A stretch of 64,000 nucleotides of DNA. Origin: an uncultured Prevotella sp. Lineage in GTDB: Bacteria; Bacteroidota; Bacteroidia; Bacteroidales; Bacteroidaceae. Positions 45,361 through 59,223 of this stretch are shown here, in pieces. Location of the stretch: positions 1 to 64,000 of the forward strand of contig CADCEF010000006.1 of the NCBI GenBank assembly GCA_902800365.1, written 5' to 3'. The position numbers and the translations under genes are program-made. Position 1 is the first letter of the stretch. Each line of letters starts with the position of its first letter. The notes under the pieces are model-generated. The model was not told the DNA's origin, made no database searches, and saw only the letters and a list, made by a program, of their open reading frames with translations.

Positions 45361-46371
45361 ATGAACAAAGGTTCAGTATATTGCTTAGGACTGGGATTAG
45401 TAGTCATAGTACTATTTGCCCTCAATCTGCTGCTGGGATCAGTCAGTATCCCAGCAGCAGATGTCGTAAGCATCCTTTTTGGCAATGAGGCCAGCAAGGC
45501 ATCATGGCAGTTCATCGTACTCGAGTCGCGACTGCCCCAAGCCATCACAGCCACTCTATGCGGTGCAGCACTTGCCGTTAGCGGACTTATGCTGCAGACA
45601 GCCTTCCGCAATCCTTTGGCAGGTCCAAGCGTGTTTGGTATTAATAGCGGTGCCGGACTTGGTGTGGCACTAGTGATGTTATTTCTTGGCGGCGGACTCT
45701 CTGTCGGCTCTGTCAGCATTACTGGTTTTGCAGCCATCCTCGCTGCCGCCTTTGTGGGCTCTATGACGGTGATGGCCATCATCTTCTTTTTCTCCACATT
45801 GGTACGCAACAGCGTGATGCTATTAATAATAGGTATCATGATTGGCTATATCTCCAATTCGGCCATCTCCCTACTCAACTTCTTTGCTACCGATGAGGGT
45901 GTAAAGTCGTATATGGTGTGGGGCATGGGCTCATTTGGTGGTGTATCGATGGCCAATATGCCAGTGTTTGCCATAGTAACCATTGCTGGATTGTTTGGCG
46001 CCCTATTGCTGATAAAACCTCTTAACGCCCTGATGCTGGGTGACAGATATGCTGAGAATCTGGGTGTAAACATCATGCGAGTACGCAACTGGCTGCTGAT
46101 AGTTACAGGCGTGCTCACAGCCATCACCACAGCCTTCTGCGGTCCTGTGGCTTTTATAGGCCTGGCTGTACCACATATAGCCCGCCTGCTACTCACCACC
46201 GATAATCATCGCCAACTGCTGCCTGCCACCTTGCTTTGCGGCTCAGTTGTTGCCTTGGTTTGTAACCTTATCTGCTATCTGCCAGGCGAGAGCGGCGTCA
46301 TCCCCCTTAACGCTGTCACCCCTCTCATCGGCGCCCCTGTAATTATCTACGTTATTGCAAGAAAGAGATAA
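45361..46371 (+). CDS. FecCD-family ABC transporter permease (siderophore/heme/B12 type)
   Basis: A 336-aa inner-membrane permease with about ten helices. The BtuC/FecCD signatures are present: ESRLPQAITATLCGAALAVSG, LQTAFRNPLAGPSVFGINSGAG, and CGPVAFIGLAVPHIARLL, which forms the contact loop to the ATPase. The usual partners, a periplasmic binding protein and an ATPase, are not next to it; the upstream gene is a peptidase and the downstream gene is convergent. It must use partners encoded elsewhere. The cargo (siderophore, heme or cobalamin) cannot be assigned. Confidence 0.9.
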   Translation: MNKGSVYCLGLGLVVIVLFALNLLLGSVSIPAADVVSILFGNEASKASWQFIVLESRLPQAITATLCGAALAVSGLMLQTAFRNPLAGPSVFGINSGAGLGVALVMLFLGGGLSVGSVSITGFAAILAAAFVGSMTVMAIIFFFSTLVRNSVMLLIIGIMIGYISNSAISLLNFFATDEGVKSYMVWGMGSFGGVSMANMPVFAIVTIAGLFGALLLIKPLNALMLGDRYAENLGVNIMRVRNWLLIVTGVLTAITTAFCGPVAFIGLAVPHIARLLLTTDNHRQLLPATLLCGSVVALVCNLICYLPGESGVIPLNAVTPLIGAPVIIYVIARKR

Positions 46372-46408
46372 AAAAGAGGGACCCGAAACTGTCTCAGCTT
46401 CAAGTCCC
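46370..46408 (-). terminator. Terminator of glnN
   Basis: Read leftward, GGGAC...GTCCC (46378-46408) forms a 14-bp stem that includes G-U pairs, with a 3-nt loop inside CTG-AGA-CAG. TCTTTTTTATC follows. The T-run overlaps the stop of the convergent permease gene. Confidence 0.7.
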
Positions 46409-46454
46409 CACGCAAACTTCAAACAACCAAAAAAAGAATTGTTTGATGTCTCTG

Positions 46455-48668
46455 TTATCGGATGAACAGTAACTCTCTGTACTTAGGCAGTGGCCACAGA
46501 GCATCGTCAACAATCAGTTCGAGCTTGTCGATCTGATAGCGAATCTCGTCGAGCTTTGGCTCTACGGTATCGTGGTAGGCGATAGCCTTGTCGTGCTCGT
46601 CATCAATCTTGTTAGCAAGCTTACGAGCATTTACCAGCTCCTCAACACCCTTCTCGATGGCAGAGGTGCGCTCGGCAATCTCCTCGATAATCTTGATGTT
46701 ACGAGCATTCAGCTTCTCGGCCTTGTCAACAGGGAATACAGATACCATATTCTCAACGTTCTTAAGCAACTGGCTCTGATAGCTGGTAGCCACTGGAATG
46801 ATATGGTTCATTGAGAGGTCGCCCAATACACGAGCCTCAATCTGAATCTTCTTTGTATAGGTCTCCCACTTCACCTCATTACGTGCCTCGAGCTCCTTCT
46901 TGGTCATTACACTCAGGCTCTCGAACATCTTAATGCTTGCATCGTCGAGGTAACGCTCGAAGATCTTTGGACAGCTCTTCTCAACATCGAGACCACGCTT
47001 CTCAGCTTCAACAACCCACTCGTCAGAGTAGCCATTACCATCGAAACGGATAGGCTTACTGGTCTTGATATCCTCACGAAGAACGTCGATGATAGCATGG
47101 AACTTAGCACTGTGGTCAGTACCAGCCAGCTTTTTCTCGAACTCAGGAATGCGAGCGTCAACACGCTTCTTGAAATCAACCAGAGCCTCGGCAACAGCAC
47201 TGTTCAGGGCAATCATTGCGCTGGCGCAGTTAGCCTCAGAACCTACAGCACGGAACTCGAAACGGTTACCAGTGAAGGCGAATGGAGAGGTACGGTTACG
47301 GTCGGTATTATCAATCAAAAGTTCAGGAATCTCAGGAATATCCATCTTCAGGCCCTGCTTGCCAGCCATAGCGAGGAAGTCCTTATCGGCAGTCTCGATG
47401 TGGTCGAGCAACTCGCTAACCTGCTTGCCAAGGAATGAAGATACGATTGCTGGAGGAGCCTCGTTTGCACCCAGACGATGAGCGTTTGTAGCACTCATGA
47501 TAGAGGCCTTGAGCAGACCATTGTGCTTGTAAACACCCATCAGTGTCTCAACGATGAAAGTAGCAAAGCGAAGATTCTGCTCAGCTGTCTTACCAGGAGC
47601 ATGCAGCAGGATACCGTTATCGGTAGAAAGACTCCAGTTGTTGTGCTTACCAGAACCGTTGATGCCAGCGAATGGCTTCTCGTGCAGCAGCACGCGGAAT
47701 CCGTGCTTACGAGCCACCTTCTTCATCAGACTCATCAGCATCATGTTGTGGTCTACAGCCAGGTTGGTCTCCTCGAAGATAGGAGCCAGCTCGAACTGGT
47801 TTGGAGCGACCTCATTGTGACGAGTCTTGCAAGGAACACCCAGCTCAAGAGCCTGAATCTCAAGGTCGCGCATAAAGGCAGCTACACGCTCAGGAATAGC
47901 ACCAAAGTAGTGGTCGTCCATCTGCTGGTTCTTTGCTGAATCGTGGCCCATCAGGGTACGACCAGTAAGCAGAAGGTCTGGACGTGCAGCATACAGTCCC
48001 TCGTCAACGAGGAAGTACTCCTGCTCCCAACCAAGGTTGCTCTGTACCTTCTTAACTGCTGGATCAAAGTAATGGCAAACATCGGTAGCAGCCACGTTAA
48101 CAGCATGTAGAGCACGCTTCAATGGAGCTTTATAGTCGAGTGCCTCACCGCTATAACTAATAAATACGGTGGGGATACAAAGTGTATCGTCGATGATGAA
48201 AACAGGTGATGTGGGATCCCATGCAGAATAACCACGAGCCTCGAAAGTAGAACGGATACCACCTGAAGGGAATGAAGAAGCATCAGGCTCCTGCTGAACA
48301 AGCAGCTTACCAGTGAACTCCTCAACCATTCCACCCTTGCCGTCGTGCTCGATGAACGAGTCGTGCTTCTCGGCTGTTCCCTCTGTAAGAGGCTGGAACC
48401 AGTGTGTATAGTGAGTAACGCCATTCTCTACAGCCCACTGCTTCATACCAGCGGCTACTGCATCAGCCACAGCACGATCCAGACGTGAGCCATTGTCGAT
48501 AACGTCAACCATCTTCTCGTACACATCCTTTGGAAGGTACTTGTACATCTTTTCACGATTGAAAACCTTTTTACCAAAATACTCATAAGGTCTCTCACTT
48601 GGGGCTTTTACGTCGAGGGGCTTCTTTTTAAAAGCCTCACCAACAACCTGAAATCTTAATGCTTCCAT
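46455..48668 (-). CDS. glnN: Type III glutamine synthetase
   Basis: A 737-aa cytoplasmic enzyme that makes glutamine from glutamate, ammonia and ATP. The length separates it from GS-I (about 470 aa). Signatures are FPSGGIRSTFEARGYSAWDP (GSIII-specific), NQFELAPIFEE, KPFAGINGSGKHNNWSL, and NRTSPFAFTGNRFEFRAVGS. The start is the ATG at 48668; an in-frame TTG 6 bp upstream is unlikely. It is monocistronic, with its own promoter, two upstream dyads and a terminator. GS-III is the main ammonia-assimilating synthetase in many Bacteroidales. Confidence 0.95.
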   Translation of the reverse strand: MEALRFQVVGEAFKKKPLDVKAPSERPYEYFGKKVFNREKMYKYLPKDVYEKMVDVIDNGSRLDRAVADAVAAGMKQWAVENGVTHYTHWFQPLTEGTAEKHDSFIEHDGKGGMVEEFTGKLLVQQEPDASSFPSGGIRSTFEARGYSAWDPTSPVFIIDDTLCIPTVFISYSGEALDYKAPLKRALHAVNVAATDVCHYFDPAVKKVQSNLGWEQEYFLVDEGLYAARPDLLLTGRTLMGHDSAKNQQMDDHYFGAIPERVAAFMRDLEIQALELGVPCKTRHNEVAPNQFELAPIFEETNLAVDHNMMLMSLMKKVARKHGFRVLLHEKPFAGINGSGKHNNWSLSTDNGILLHAPGKTAEQNLRFATFIVETLMGVYKHNGLLKASIMSATNAHRLGANEAPPAIVSSFLGKQVSELLDHIETADKDFLAMAGKQGLKMDIPEIPELLIDNTDRNRTSPFAFTGNRFEFRAVGSEANCASAMIALNSAVAEALVDFKKRVDARIPEFEKKLAGTDHSAKFHAIIDVLREDIKTSKPIRFDGNGYSDEWVVEAEKRGLDVEKSCPKIFERYLDDASIKMFESLSVMTKKELEARNEVKWETYTKKIQIEARVLGDLSMNHIIPVATSYQSQLLKNVENMVSVFPVDKAEKLNARNIKIIEEIAERTSAIEKGVEELVNARKLANKIDDEHDKAIAYHDTVEPKLDEIRYQIDKLELIVDDALWPLPKYRELLFIR

Positions 48669-48726
48669 AATCAATCTTTTTTATGTTTGTTATACGATTT
48701 GCTTACACTTTGTCACGATTTCGCTG

Positions 48727-48749
48727 CAAAGATACGACAATTTGATAGC
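48727..48749 (-). promoter_or_regulatory. glnN promoter with upstream N-box
   Basis: Read leftward, GCTATCAAATTG (48738-48749) is followed after 3 bp by the -7 box TATCTTTG (48727-48734). The same arrangement occurs before gltB and glnK. Confidence 0.75.
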
Positions 48750-48794
48750 GAATCACTATGTTTAACAACACTATTTATCTACTTTTTATTTCTA

Positions 48795-48843
48795 AGTTAC
48801 AGATTGTAAGTTATATAATGCCGTTTACTTACAATCTGTAACT
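48795..48843. promoter_or_regulatory. Paired dyads upstream of glnN (putative nitrogen operator)
   Basis: AGTTACAGATTGTAAGT (48795-48811) and its perfect inverted copy (48827-48843) start 32 bp apart. Each is itself a TTACAnATTGTAA dyad. Their centres lie 69 and 101 bp upstream of the glnN -7 box. As a 17-bp hairpin the pair could also end dapF transcripts, but the same motif recurs at gltB and dapL in a non-hairpin arrangement. Confidence 0.7.
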
Positions 48844-48859
48844 AAAAAACAATAATCCA

Positions 48860-49660
48860 TTAATAAAGTATTTCTCCATCAAAGACAAATTCCGCAGGAC
48901 CTGTCATATAGACGTGATTGTCTGATTCACGCCACTCTATGCTGAGTGCGCCACCATCCATCACAATCTGCGATTTACGACCAGCCTTTCCTGTAAGGGC
49001 AGCTGCCACAGCAGTAGCACAAGCACCTGTACCGCAAGCCAGGGTTATACCACTACCACGCTCCCATACACGGGTACGGATAGAACCATCGGGCTCAACG
49101 CGTGCAAACTCAATATTGCAACGCTGAGGGAAGGCTGGATGATGCTCTAAAATGCGACCTGCCTCGCCAACCTGATCTACATCGTCAGTGAAGATAACAT
49201 AATGTGGATTGCCCATCGATACGAATGTGCCTTTATCGACGCCGTGATGTGGCAGGAACTGGGTATCGTCTTCCAACTTTGGTTCAAGCATATCAACGGT
49301 CACACTTTCTACCTTATTATCTTTTATATGCAAGTTCAAGATCTTAACTCCTGAAAGCGTGAGCAAACGAATCTCTGTCTTATCTGTCAAACCTCGCTCG
49401 TAGAGGTATTTTCCTATGCATCGCGATGCGTTGCCACACATCATGGCCTCGCTACCATCGGCATTGAAAATGCGCATAGAGAAATCAGCCTCAGGAACAG
49501 TTGACTTGTCAATCAACACCAATCCATCGGAGCCGATGCCTTTATGGCGATCGCTCCAAAGGATAGATGCTTTAACAGGGTCAGCGATGGGGAACTGCAT
49601 GGCATTGACGTAGATATAGTCATTACCAGCTCCGTGCATCTTTGTGAAAGAAACTTTCAT
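48860..49660 (-). CDS. dapF: Diaminopimelate epimerase
   Basis: A 266-aa cytoplasmic enzyme that converts LL- to meso-diaminopimelate for lysine and peptidoglycan. Family motifs are [24 protein letters not shown] with the first catalytic Cys, GNPHYVIF, and [16 protein letters not shown] with the second catalytic Cys. The length is normal. It starts 16 bp after gltD and is therefore the third gene of a gltB-gltD-dapF operon. DapL, which makes its substrate, is encoded 10 kb away under a promoter with the same dyads. Confidence 0.95.
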   Translation of the reverse strand: MKVSFTKMHGAGNDYIYVNAMQFPIADPVKASILWSDRHKGIGSDGLVLIDKSTVPEADFSMRIFNADGSEAMMCGNASRCIGKYLYERGLTDKTEIRLLTLSGVKILNLHIKDNKVESVTVDMLEPKLEDDTQFLPHHGVDKGTFVSMGNPHYVIFTDDVDQVGEAGRILEHHPAFPQRCNIEFARVEPDGSIRTRVWERGSGITLACGTGACATAVAAALTGKAGRKSQIVMDGGALSIEWRESDNHVYMTGPAEFVFDGEILY

Positions 49661-49676
49661 ATTTGACTATTTTCTT

Positions 49677-51026
49677 TTATTTAGCAAGATAGCTATTCAC
49701 CTTCTGAGCTGTCTGACGGCCGCTAGCCATAGCACGAACTACGAGACTTGCACCATTAGCAGAGTCACCACATACGAATACGTTCTTAGGATATTCTGGA
49801 TGCTCTGGCTTAAGGAATCCCATAGCCAGCAGCACGAGCTCCGCCTTGATAATCTCAGGTTTACCCTTCTCAACCATGATAGGACGACCACCCTCTGGAT
49901 TTGGTTTCCAGTCAATCTCCTGAACTTTTACGCCAGTAAGCTTACCGTCTTTACCAATGAACTCCAAGGTGTTTATGTTCCAACGGCGTGTGCAACCCTC
50001 CTCGTGACTCGAGGTGGTCTTGAGGGTGCGAGGCCAGTTTGGCCACGGGTTCTGTGGATCCTCAGGACCTTCAACGGGTTTAGGCATAATCTCAATCTGA
50101 GTAACGCTCTTGCAACCTTGACGGTGAGCAGTGCCAATACAGTCGCTACCAGTATCACCACCACCAATCACAAGCACATCCTTACCCTTGGCAGTAACAC
50201 GTTCGTCCTTAGAGAACTCCATACCTGCCAGCACACGATTCTGCTGTGACAGCATTTCGAGAGCGAAATGTACGCCTTTGAGTTCACGGCCAGGAGCCTT
50301 AAGATCACGAGCAGTAGGAGTTCCTGTAGATATCACCACAGCCTCAAACTGCTTAGTAAACGCATCGTTCACCTCTATTGCCTCACCGTATTTAAACTCG
50401 ATGCCTTCGGCCTCAAGTAGTTTTATGCGTCGATCGATGATGGCCTTATTCAGTTTGAAGTTGGGGATACCATAGCGGAGCAGTCCGCCGGCAGCCTCGT
50501 TCTTCTCAAATACAGTTACCTTGTAGCCCATATGATTCAAGTCGTTGGCTGCAGCCAGTCCGGCAGGACCAGCACCAATAACTGCCACCTTCTTGCCATT
50601 ACGCTCAATGTCAGTCTTGGGCTGGATGAATCCCTCCTGGAAAGCCATCTCAGTAATGGCGCACTCGTCTTCGCGATTAGTTGTTGGCTCGTGGTTAAAA
50701 CGGTTCAGAACACAGGCCTTCTCACACAAAGCGGGACAGATGCGACCTGTGAATTCAGGGAAGGGGTTAGTACTATTAAGTAAGCGATAAGCCAACTCCC
50801 AATCGCCTTTGTACAGAGCATCATTCCACTCTGGAGCTTTGTTGCCCAGCGGACAGGCCCAGTGGCAGAAAGGAACGCCACAGTCCATACAGCGCGATGC
50901 TTGCAGTTTACGTTCGCGAGTGCTGAGAGTCTGCTCTACCTCGCCAAAGTCATGGATTCTATCGTGAATCGGACGGTATCCCGCCTCCTGGCGGTGTATC
51001 TCTAGAAATGCTTTTGGATTTCCCAT
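49677..51026 (-). CDS. gltD: Glutamate synthase small (NADPH) subunit
   Basis: A 449-aa flavoprotein that passes electrons from NAD(P)H to the GltB subunit. The N-terminal cysteine clusters for Fe-S centres are visible (CMDCGVPFCHWACPLGN and CPALCEKAC). GAGPAGLAAANDL is the FAD site and IGGGDTGSDCIGTA is the NADPH site. The C-terminal FVCGDSANGASLVVRAMASG is typical. It follows gltB after 35 bp. Length matches the family. Confidence 0.95.
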   Translation of the reverse strand: MGNPKAFLEIHRQEAGYRPIHDRIHDFGEVEQTLSTRERKLQASRCMDCGVPFCHWACPLGNKAPEWNDALYKGDWELAYRLLNSTNPFPEFTGRICPALCEKACVLNRFNHEPTTNREDECAITEMAFQEGFIQPKTDIERNGKKVAVIGAGPAGLAAANDLNHMGYKVTVFEKNEAAGGLLRYGIPNFKLNKAIIDRRIKLLEAEGIEFKYGEAIEVNDAFTKQFEAVVISTGTPTARDLKAPGRELKGVHFALEMLSQQNRVLAGMEFSKDERVTAKGKDVLVIGGGDTGSDCIGTAHRQGCKSVTQIEIMPKPVEGPEDPQNPWPNWPRTLKTTSSHEEGCTRRWNINTLEFIGKDGKLTGVKVQEIDWKPNPEGGRPIMVEKGKPEIIKAELVLLAMGFLKPEHPEYPKNVFVCGDSANGASLVVRAMASGRQTAQKVNSYLAK

Positions 51027-51061
51027 TTTTACATTATAGATTAAACATTAAACAATAATGA

Positions 51062-55570
<4,509 letters not shown>

Positions 55571-55599
55571 TAATCTTACTATTTGTCAGATTTTGGGTG

Positions 55600-55622
55600 C
55601 AAAGGTATGACATTTTGATAGC
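55600..55622 (-). promoter_or_regulatory. gltB promoter with upstream N-box
   Basis: Read leftward, GCTATCAAAATG (55611-55622) is followed after 3 bp by the -7 box TACCTTTG (55600-55607) and CACCC. ATCTACTTTTT (55650-55660) is also found at the matching place upstream of glnN (48778-48788). Confidence 0.75.
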
Positions 55623-55667
55623 AAAATACACTTAATAGATAACGTTTTAATCTACTTTTTGTCATGT

Positions 55668-55715
55668 ACTTACAATTTGTAACACAATTATAGTATTTTG
55701 CTTACAATCTGCAAC
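55668..55715. promoter_or_regulatory. Paired dyads between gltB and pyrG (putative nitrogen operator)
   Basis: ACTTACAATTTGTAAC (55668-55683) and GCTTACAATCTGCAAC (55700-55715) are direct repeats 32 bp apart. Their centres lie 69 and 101 bp upstream of the gltB -7 box, the same as at glnN. They are about 94 bp from the pyrG -7 box. Confidence 0.75.
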
Positions 55716-55808
55716 CCATAATGGTCTAATTGCTACCAAATAATCATTCTGATTTAAAATCTATATTGAAACAAAGCCCGAATTCTTTTAAACATTATAA
55801 ATAATGAT

Positions 55809-55816
55809 TACCTTTG
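55809..55816 (+). promoter_or_regulatory. -7 box of pyrG
   Basis: TACCTTTG followed by CAGTCC, 24 bp before the ATG at 55841. The open frame extends upstream to a TTG that overlaps this box and is not a start. Confidence 0.65.
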
Positions 55817-55840
55817 CAGTCCATAAAATGGATTGATTTT

Positions 55841-57439
55841 ATGGAAAGAAAGTACATTTTCGTAACGGGCGGTGTTGTTTCCTCACTTGGTAAAGGAATC
55901 ATCTCTGCCAGCATCGGTAAATTGCTGCAAGCACGCGGCTACAAAGTAACTATACAGAAATTTGACCCCTACATTAACATCGACCCAGGAACACTAAACC
56001 CCTACGAGCATGGCGAGTGCTATGTAACAGAGGACGGTTTTGAGACAGACCTGGATTTGGGTCACTACGAGCGCTTTACAGGCATACACACAACACGAAA
56101 CAACAGTATAACAACCGGTCGCATCTATAAGACGGTGATAGATCGCGAACGCCACGGCGACTACCTGGGTAAGACTATCCAGGTGGTGCCACACATCACC
56201 GACGAGATTAAGCGCCGCATGCTTCGTGAAGACGAGAAAGACGAGCAGTTGGACTTTATAATCACAGAGGTAGGCGGAACCATTGGTGACATCGAGAGTG
56301 CTCCATTCATGGAGGCCATCCGACAGTTACGCTGGCAATTAGGTAGAAACGCAGTATGCGTTCACCTAACCTATGTGCCCTATCTGAAGGCAGCTGATGA
56401 GCTTAAGACCAAACCCACACAGCACAGCGTAAAGGAACTGCAGGGAATGGGAATACAGCCAGACATACTTGTGCTGCGCACAGAACGCCATCTGGACGAC
56501 GGCATGAGAATGAAGGTGGCTTCGTTCTGTAACGTTGACCTGGAGTGTGTGGTGCAGAGTGAGGACATGCCAAGCATCTACGAAGTGCCAGTAAGCATGC
56601 AGCACCAAGGACTCGACGCAGCCATTATGCGTAAGATTGGTATTCCCGTAGGCGAGACACCTGCCATGAAGGGATGGCATGACTTCCTGAACAAGCAGCG
56701 TAACGCTACACGCGAGATTCACATCGGACTGGTTGGCAAGTACGATCTGCAGGATGCTTACAAGAGCATACGCGAGAGCCTGAACCTAGCAGGTATCTAC
56801 AACGACGTGAAAGCCAAGCTGCACTTTGTGAACAGCGAGGAGATAACCAAACAGAATGTGGCTGAGAAGTTGGGCGGATTGCAGGGCATAGTGGTTTGTC
56901 CTGGCTTTGGTCAGCGTGGTATCGAAGGCAAGATCATTGCTGCCGAATATACACGCAACAACGACATCCCCACATTCGGTATCTGCTTAGGTATGCAGAT
57001 GATGGTTATTGAGTTTGCCCGCAACGTATTAGGATATAAAGACGCCAACAGCAGTGAGATGGACGATAAGACTCCACACAACGTTATAGACATGATGGAG
57101 GAGCAGAAGAGCATCACCGAGATGGGCGGAACCATGCGACTTGGTGCTTACGAGTGCGAACTGCAGAAAGGCAGCAGAGTATATGAGGCTTACGGCGAAG
57201 AGATTCTCATCAAGGAGCGTCATCGCCATCGCTATGAGTTCAACAACAAGTACCAGGAGGAGTTCGAGAATAACGGCATGAAGTGTGTAGGTATCAACCC
57301 TGCAGCCAACCTGGTAGAGATAGTTGAGATTCCTGAGAAGAAATGGTATATCGGCACTCAGTTCCATCCTGAGTATTCGTCGACTGTGCTCAATCCACAT
57401 CCACTTTTTATGAGCTTTGTGAAGGCTTGCGCTAAATAA
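55841..57439 (+). CDS. pyrG: CTP synthase
   Basis: A 532-aa glutamine-dependent enzyme that converts UTP to CTP. The start at 55841 gives the canonical MERKYIFVTGGVVSSLGKGI. The synthetase domain shows KFDPYINIDPGTLNPYEHGE and GGTIGDIES. The class I glutamine amidotransferase domain has the nucleophile Cys in GICLGMQMM and the His-Glu pair in TQFHPEYSS. Length is normal. It diverges from gltB and shares the intergenic dyads. A PurF-like gene follows after 17 bp. Confidence 0.96.
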   Translation: MERKYIFVTGGVVSSLGKGIISASIGKLLQARGYKVTIQKFDPYINIDPGTLNPYEHGECYVTEDGFETDLDLGHYERFTGIHTTRNNSITTGRIYKTVIDRERHGDYLGKTIQVVPHITDEIKRRMLREDEKDEQLDFIITEVGGTIGDIESAPFMEAIRQLRWQLGRNAVCVHLTYVPYLKAADELKTKPTQHSVKELQGMGIQPDILVLRTERHLDDGMRMKVASFCNVDLECVVQSEDMPSIYEVPVSMQHQGLDAAIMRKIGIPVGETPAMKGWHDFLNKQRNATREIHIGLVGKYDLQDAYKSIRESLNLAGIYNDVKAKLHFVNSEEITKQNVAEKLGGLQGIVVCPGFGQRGIEGKIIAAEYTRNNDIPTFGICLGMQMMVIEFARNVLGYKDANSSEMDDKTPHNVIDMMEEQKSITEMGGTMRLGAYECELQKGSRVYEAYGEEILIKERHRHRYEFNNKYQEEFENNGMKCVGINPAANLVEIVEIPEKKWYIGTQFHPEYSSTVLNPHPLFMSFVKACAK

Positions 57440-57456
57440 TAAACAATTGATAATTA

Positions 57457-59205
57457 ATGGAACAACTGAAGCATGAATGCGGCGTGGCAATGATAAGATT
57501 GCTGAAGCCACTTGACTACTTCGAGAAGAAATACGGCACTTGGGCCTATGGTTTCAACAAGCTCTATCTGATGATGGAGAAACAGCACAACCGCGGGCAG
57601 GAGGGTGCTGGACTTGCCACAGTATGCATGAACAAGGAACCTGGAACAGAATATATGTTCCGCGAGAAGGCTGAAGGCAAGGATGCCATAACAGAAATTT
57701 TCTCTAGAGTAACACAGGAGATGGCAGGCGAACTCTACATGGGACACCTCCGCTACTCTACCACAGGCAAGAGCGGACTGACATTTGTTCACCCGTTCCT
57801 GCGCAGAAATAACTGGCGAGCGAAGAACCTGTGTCTGTGCGGAAACTTCAACATGACCAATATTAACGAAGTATTTGATTTCCTCACAGCGCAGGGTCAA
57901 TCGCCTCGTATTTATGGCGACTCGTACATCACACTGGAACTGATGGGACACCGCTTGGATCGCGAGGTGGAGCGACTATTTGTAGAAGCCAAGGAAAAAG
58001 GACTTAAGGGCACAGACATCACCAACTATATAGATAATAATGTGGAGATGGCCAACGTGCTTAAGACCACCATGATTCACTACGACGGCGGTTACGTAAT
58101 GTGTGGACTGACGGGCTCTGGGGAAATGTTTGCTGTACGCGACCCTTGGGGAATACGTCCAGCCTTCTTCTATCGCGACGAAGAGCTGATAGCACTGGCC
58201 AGTGAGCGCCCTGTGCTGCAGACCACATTTGACATTGACCGTGAAAAGGTGTTTGAACTAATGCCTGGTCAGGCTCTGATAGTACACAAGAACGGCGAGA
58301 GCCGATTGGAGCAGATTATGCCAGCCAAGGAGCTAAGTGCCTGCTCGTTCGAACGTATCTACTTTAGTCGCGGTTCTGACTGTGACATCTACCAGGAGCG
58401 TAAGCGTTTGGGAGAACAGCTTACACCTGCCATCATGAAAGCCATCGATGGCGATGTAGGCCATACAGTGTTCTCATATATCCCTAATACAGCCGAGGTA
58501 GCCTATTACGGTATGACAGACGGCGTGCGCAAATTGCATGGCGACGTGAGAACAGAAAAGGTGGTGTGGAAGGATATCAAACTGCGTACCTTTATCTCAA
58601 CTAACACAGAGCGCAACGATCTGGCCGCTCATGTATATGACATAAGCTACGGATCGCTGACACCAAACGTAGACAACCTTGTGGTTATTGACGACTCCAT
58701 TGTTAGAGGCACCACACTGAAAGAGAGTATCTTTAAGATTCTGGACCGTCTGCATCCCAAGAAGATTGTGATGGTATCAAGTTCGCCGCAGATACGCTAC
58801 CCAGACTATTATGGTATCGACATGGCCCGCCTAGAGGAGTTCTGCGCCTTCCGCGCTACAATGGCATTGATAGAGGAACGCGGCATGTGGCAATTGGTTA
58901 ACGACACCTATATGGCCTGCAAGCGCGAGCTGCAGAAGCCAAAGGAGGAGATACACAACTGTGTACGTGCAGTATACGCCCCATTCACTGTTGAAGAGAT
59001 TAATAATAAGATAGTAGAAATGTTACGTCCTGCTAACATGCAGGCACCAATAGAGCTCGTATTCCAGAGCATCGAAGGCCTCCACGAGGCCTGCCCCAAC
59101 CATCCAGGTGACTGGTACTTTACTGGCCATTATCCAACTCCAGGCGGTAACCGCTTGGTGAATCAGGCCTTCATTAACTATGTTGACAATGTGGCAAAGA
59201 AGTAG
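57457..59205 (+). CDS. Amidophosphoribosyltransferase-like protein (PurF homologue, long form)
   Basis: A 582-aa Ntn amidotransferase joined to a phosphoribosyltransferase. The likely nucleophile is Cys8 in KHECGVAMI, after a short propeptide. RGQEGAGLAT, GHLRYSTTG, CGNFNMTN and the later DPWGIRPAFF are glutaminase blocks. The PRPP loop is intact in VVIDDSIVRGTT. It is about 80-100 residues longer than E. coli PurF, with extra sequence in the glutaminase half (KYGTWAYGFNKLYLMMEKQH) and at the C-terminus (EALHEACPNHPGDWYFTGHY-like tail). Bacteroidetes carry such long PurF-like proteins; whether this one is the main purine enzyme or a paralogue cannot be settled here. It is likely co-transcribed with pyrG. 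Confidence 0.82.
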   Translation: MEQLKHECGVAMIRLLKPLDYFEKKYGTWAYGFNKLYLMMEKQHNRGQEGAGLATVCMNKEPGTEYMFREKAEGKDAITEIFSRVTQEMAGELYMGHLRYSTTGKSGLTFVHPFLRRNNWRAKNLCLCGNFNMTNINEVFDFLTAQGQSPRIYGDSYITLELMGHRLDREVERLFVEAKEKGLKGTDITNYIDNNVEMANVLKTTMIHYDGGYVMCGLTGSGEMFAVRDPWGIRPAFFYRDEELIALASERPVLQTTFDIDREKVFELMPGQALIVHKNGESRLEQIMPAKELSACSFERIYFSRGSDCDIYQERKRLGEQLTPAIMKAIDGDVGHTVFSYIPNTAEVAYYGMTDGVRKLHGDVRTEKVVWKDIKLRTFISTNTERNDLAAHVYDISYGSLTPNVDNLVVIDDSIVRGTTLKESIFKILDRLHPKKIVMVSSSPQIRYPDYYGIDMARLEEFCAFRATMALIEERGMWQLVNDTYMACKRELQKPKEEIHNCVRAVYAPFTVEEINNKIVEMLRPANMQAPIELVFQSIEGLHEACPNHPGDWYFTGHYPTPGGNRLVNQAFINYVDNVAKK

Positions 59206-59223
59206 CACATTTGCTACTTCTTT
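59196..59223. terminator. Symmetric hairpin built from the two convergent stop regions
   Basis: AAAGAAGTAGC (59196-59206) pairs perfectly with GCTACTTCTTT (59213-59223) over a 6-nt loop. Each arm is the Lys-Lys-stop end (AAG AAG TAG) of one of the two convergent genes, which are only 8 bp apart. Confidence 0.6.
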
